Below the pieces are notes generated by a model, which saw nothing but the letters and a program-made list of their open reading frames with translations, was not told where the DNA came from and made no database searches. Shown piece by piece: positions 26,692-28,214 of a DNA stretch of 28,214 nucleotides. The DNA comes from a virus. The stretch is from IMG/VR virus record IMGVR_UViG_3300037132_000160, positions 1-28,214 of that record; one strand, given 5' to 3'. Positions within the stretch are counted from its first letter, which is position 1; the number at the start of each line of letters is the position of its first letter. A program made the position numbers and the translations under genes.

Positions 26692-27338
26692 GCGCGGAAG
26701 TCATCCAGGTCGATGATGCCAACGTGAAAGTCGCGTTGGGTAAGTTCCGCCTCTCGCTCCAAGCGAAGGGTGAGCTGATGCAGCAGATCGGCATGTCTAT
26801 GCTGGTGAGCATCCGGCGCACCTTCCGCGAGCAGGGTTCTCCGGCCAATTCCTGGATGCCCCTGGCGCCTTCGACCATCAAAAACGACCCTAAAAGATAC
26901 GGCTCCGGTCACAAGCTGCTCATCATGACAGGAACGCTTTTGAACTCGATAGGGATCGCGCAGACTTCTCCGGACCAGGTGATTCTCTCAACGAACGTGA
27001 AATATGCGGCCGTGCATCAGTTCGGCTCGCGCGATCGCGGCGGTGTTGGCTTCGGGCCGCGTACTTCAAAACAAGATGCCGCCACAGTCAACGTGAAAGA
27101 GCACAGCTACGCGCGGCTCTCCGCGGCTCTCGGCAAAGGAAAAATCGGGAATCGCTCGCTGAATATTCGCGGGCCGCGCAACCAGGTGCGCATCCACGTC
27201 CCCGGCCATACACGCCACCAGAACATTCCCGCGCGGCCCTACCTGGTCTTCCGCCCCGAAGATCCTCAGCGCATCCAGAGCCTGGTCAACGGCTACATCC
27301 GGCGGGCGCGGTCCGCTGCCGGCCTGGGAGGCCAGTGA
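26688..27338 (+). CDS. Phage virion morphogenesis protein, Mu gpG-like
   Basis: 216 aa. It contains the family blocks MLVSIRRTFREQGSP, SWMPLAPSTI, LIMTGTLLNSIG, VKYAAVHQFGS and PARPYLVF, the last followed by a helical end. The family (PF05069 type) joins tail or head completion in Mu (G). In Mu the G gene stands directly after the head morphogenesis gene; here it is five genes later, after DUF1320, as in BcepMu-like orders. It overlaps both neighbours by four and one bases. Its ends are well fixed. Confidence 0.9.
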   Translation: MSAEVIQVDDANVKVALGKFRLSLQAKGELMQQIGMSMLVSIRRTFREQGSPANSWMPLAPSTIKNDPKRYGSGHKLLIMTGTLLNSIGIAQTSPDQVILSTNVKYAAVHQFGSRDRGGVGFGPRTSKQDAATVNVKEHSYARLSAALGKGKIGNRSLNIRGPRNQVRIHVPGHTRHQNIPARPYLVFRPEDPQRIQSLVNGYIRRARSAAGLGGQ

Positions 27339-27856
27339 TGGGCGCTCCCTCGCAATTTCGCATTGATTACGTCGAGGCTGCTCTGATCGCGCTGCTCAAG
27401 AGCGCGATGCCCGCGGCTTATGGCACCGTCGATGCTCCCGTGTCGGTCGATGTGAATTCGGTCAACAGCAAGGATTTCAACGCCCAGGGCCAGCTCGCGC
27501 TCAAGCCGCCGTCGATGCGCGTCCAGTTCGGCGATTCCGATTACAGTAACCTGCGCGATAATCAGCGGCTTACCTATCAGGCTGGGCTGCTCTTCGACGT
27601 GCTCTGCTTTGAATCCAGCCTGCGCTCCAAGGCCGACGAACGGCTGCAATCTCTGGGCCTGGTCGCGGTTGCGCTCAATCAGCTCGCCGGCGCGCGCCTG
27701 GCTCTGGCCGATGGCACCAGGTCGATGCCTCTGGAGATCAAGCGCGTTTCTCTTGTGATTCCCGACGATGGCGGTCCGGTAGATCAGCTCTTCGCCATCA
27801 CCGTGCTTATCAGCGGCATCGCGCAATTCGACGGCCCTAACGGAGGAAAAGTATGA
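27338..27856 (+). CDS. DUF1834 protein, Mu gp37-like
   Basis: 172 aa from the ATG at 27338, which shares one base with the G stop (TGATG); the GTG at 27335 is less likely. YVEAALIALLKSAMP, then the beta part FNAQGQLALKPPSMRVQFG and YQAGLLFDVLCFE match DUF1834, a tail-completion-like group next to the sheath gene in Mu-like phages. It overlaps the next gene as ATGA. The role in tail joining is from family position. Confidence 0.82.
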   Translation: MGAPSQFRIDYVEAALIALLKSAMPAAYGTVDAPVSVDVNSVNSKDFNAQGQLALKPPSMRVQFGDSDYSNLRDNQRLTYQAGLLFDVLCFESSLRSKADERLQSLGLVAVALNQLAGARLALADGTRSMPLEIKRVSLVIPDDGGPVDQLFAITVLISGIAQFDGPNGGKV

Positions 27857-28185
27857 ACCCTTCTGACTTTGTTCAAGTGCAGTTGTCTCCGGCGGGTATC
27901 GCCCTTTCAGAAAGCACCTCAGTGCGCATCAGCAACGCGCACTTTAACTACTGTTTCACGCCTGGGCAGCCGGTGAAGGTGCTCAGCAGCGAGTGGCGGC
28001 GCACACTCTCTCTTAAAACCTATCAGGGATCTCAAATTCTGGTCCTGGCTCCGGTCGCAGATCCAGCAGCTCCCCAGAAGCCCACTTCCGCGCCGGGACG
28101 TTTCATCTCTCCCGCTGCAAGCCACACCGATGCGCCACAGCCTACGGCCGTGAAGGCCGCTGAATCTCAAGTCGAGGTGAAGTAA
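27853..28185 (+). CDS. Small protein in the Mu gp38 (DUF2635) place
   Basis: 110 aa. The first 70 residues (SVRISNAHFNYCFTPGQPVK, then EWRRTLSLKTYQGSQILVLA) form a beta-rich core with a PGQPV turn and a Trp; the last 40 are Pro/Ala/Thr-rich and probably unfolded. Its place between DUF1834 and the next gene is that of Mu gp38, and the PG-x-PV with a following W resembles DUF2635, but the match is short. It shares a base with the next ATG (TAATG). Confidence 0.6.
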   Translation: MNPSDFVQVQLSPAGIALSESTSVRISNAHFNYCFTPGQPVKVLSSEWRRTLSLKTYQGSQILVLAPVADPAAPQKPTSAPGRFISPAASHTDAPQPTAVKAAESQVEVK

Positions 28186-28214
28186 TGCCCGGTCCATTCA
28201 ACTTTCTTTCGCAA
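28185..28214 (+). CDS. Start of next gene, cut by window end
   Basis: Ten codons (MPGPFNFLSQ) follow an ATG that overlaps the preceding TAA. In Mu-like phages the tail sheath gene (L) comes here, but ten residues cannot confirm it. Confidence 0.4.
   Translation, partial: MPGPFNFLSQ

Larger units (their letters stand above)
697..28214. mobile_element. Mu-like transposable prophage, left end and interior (right end outside window)
   Basis: The element is recognised from a DDE transposase with an adjacent AAA+ partner, an S24 repressor and a Mu-type head module in the order DUF3486, terminase, DUF935 portal, head morphogenesis protein, protease, decoration protein, capsid, DUF1320, protein G, DUF1834. 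Transposition genes point left and structural genes point right from a central repressor, the plan known from BcepMu. The left boundary is inferred: the last host gene stops at 677, and a TGTG at 697 begins a block of repeated motifs. Mu-type ends start with TG, but the exact base cannot be fixed without the right end and the 5-base target duplication. Confidence 0.93.

Noticed and set aside
1-28214. tRNA genes, rRNA genes, CRISPR arrays, insertion sequences
   Set aside because: Looked for on both strands by eye; no cloverleaf-like tRNA ends, no regularly spaced repeats and no second transposase were seen.

Overview
The window holds the left end and about two thirds of a Mu-type (transposable) prophage inserted in a bacterial chromosome. 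The host part is only the first ~690 bases: the 3' end of a CorC/HlyC-type CBS-domain transporter gene. The DNA is GC-rich. The host protein and the gene style look like Acidobacteriota (Terriglobia), but that is an impression from memory of such proteins, not a demonstrated assignment.

Layout. (1) 1-677: host corC-like gene, cut by the window edge. (2) About 697-1234: non-coding phage left end with repeated motifs that look like transposase binding sites. (3) 1235-11760, minus strand: one early operon of 24 genes, read leftwards. It begins with a small HTH protein (11760), then a PAP2 membrane enzyme, a J-domain protein, a DDE transposase (MuA role), its AAA+ partner (MuB role), and some seventeen mostly small genes, including several zinc-ribbon-like proteins, a degenerate response-regulator receiver and an ASCH-domain protein. 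Nearly every junction overlaps by 1-4 bases (ATGA, GTGA, TTGA or TGATG). (4) 11759-11807: a divergent control region with a perfect palindrome lying between the -35 and -10 boxes of the early promoter. (5) 11808-13613, plus: S24/LexA-type repressor, a small zinc/membrane protein and a D12-class adenine methylase. (6) 13790-17855, plus: lysozyme, exported and lipid-anchored small proteins, a secreted PLD-family nuclease and two membrane proteins that could be holins. (7) 17845-28214, plus: head module in Mu style: winged-helix protein, DUF3486, large terminase, DUF935 portal, head morphogenesis protein, protease with a nested scaffold start, decoration protein, major capsid protein, DUF1320, virion morphogenesis protein G, DUF1834 and a gp38-like protein. 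The window ends ten codons into the next gene, so tail genes and the right end lie outside.

The divergent plan (transposition genes leftwards, structural genes rightwards, repressor between) is like BcepMu rather than Mu itself. The repressor probably binds the palindrome to keep the early operon silent; after induction the transposase and its ATPase replicate the phage by transposition, and the late genes build and release particles. No Mor/C-type late activator was recognised. The least explained parts are the small-gene early region from 1235 to 7113, the exported cassette from 14242 to 16661, and a set of strong hairpins without U-tracts that separate late gene blocks.
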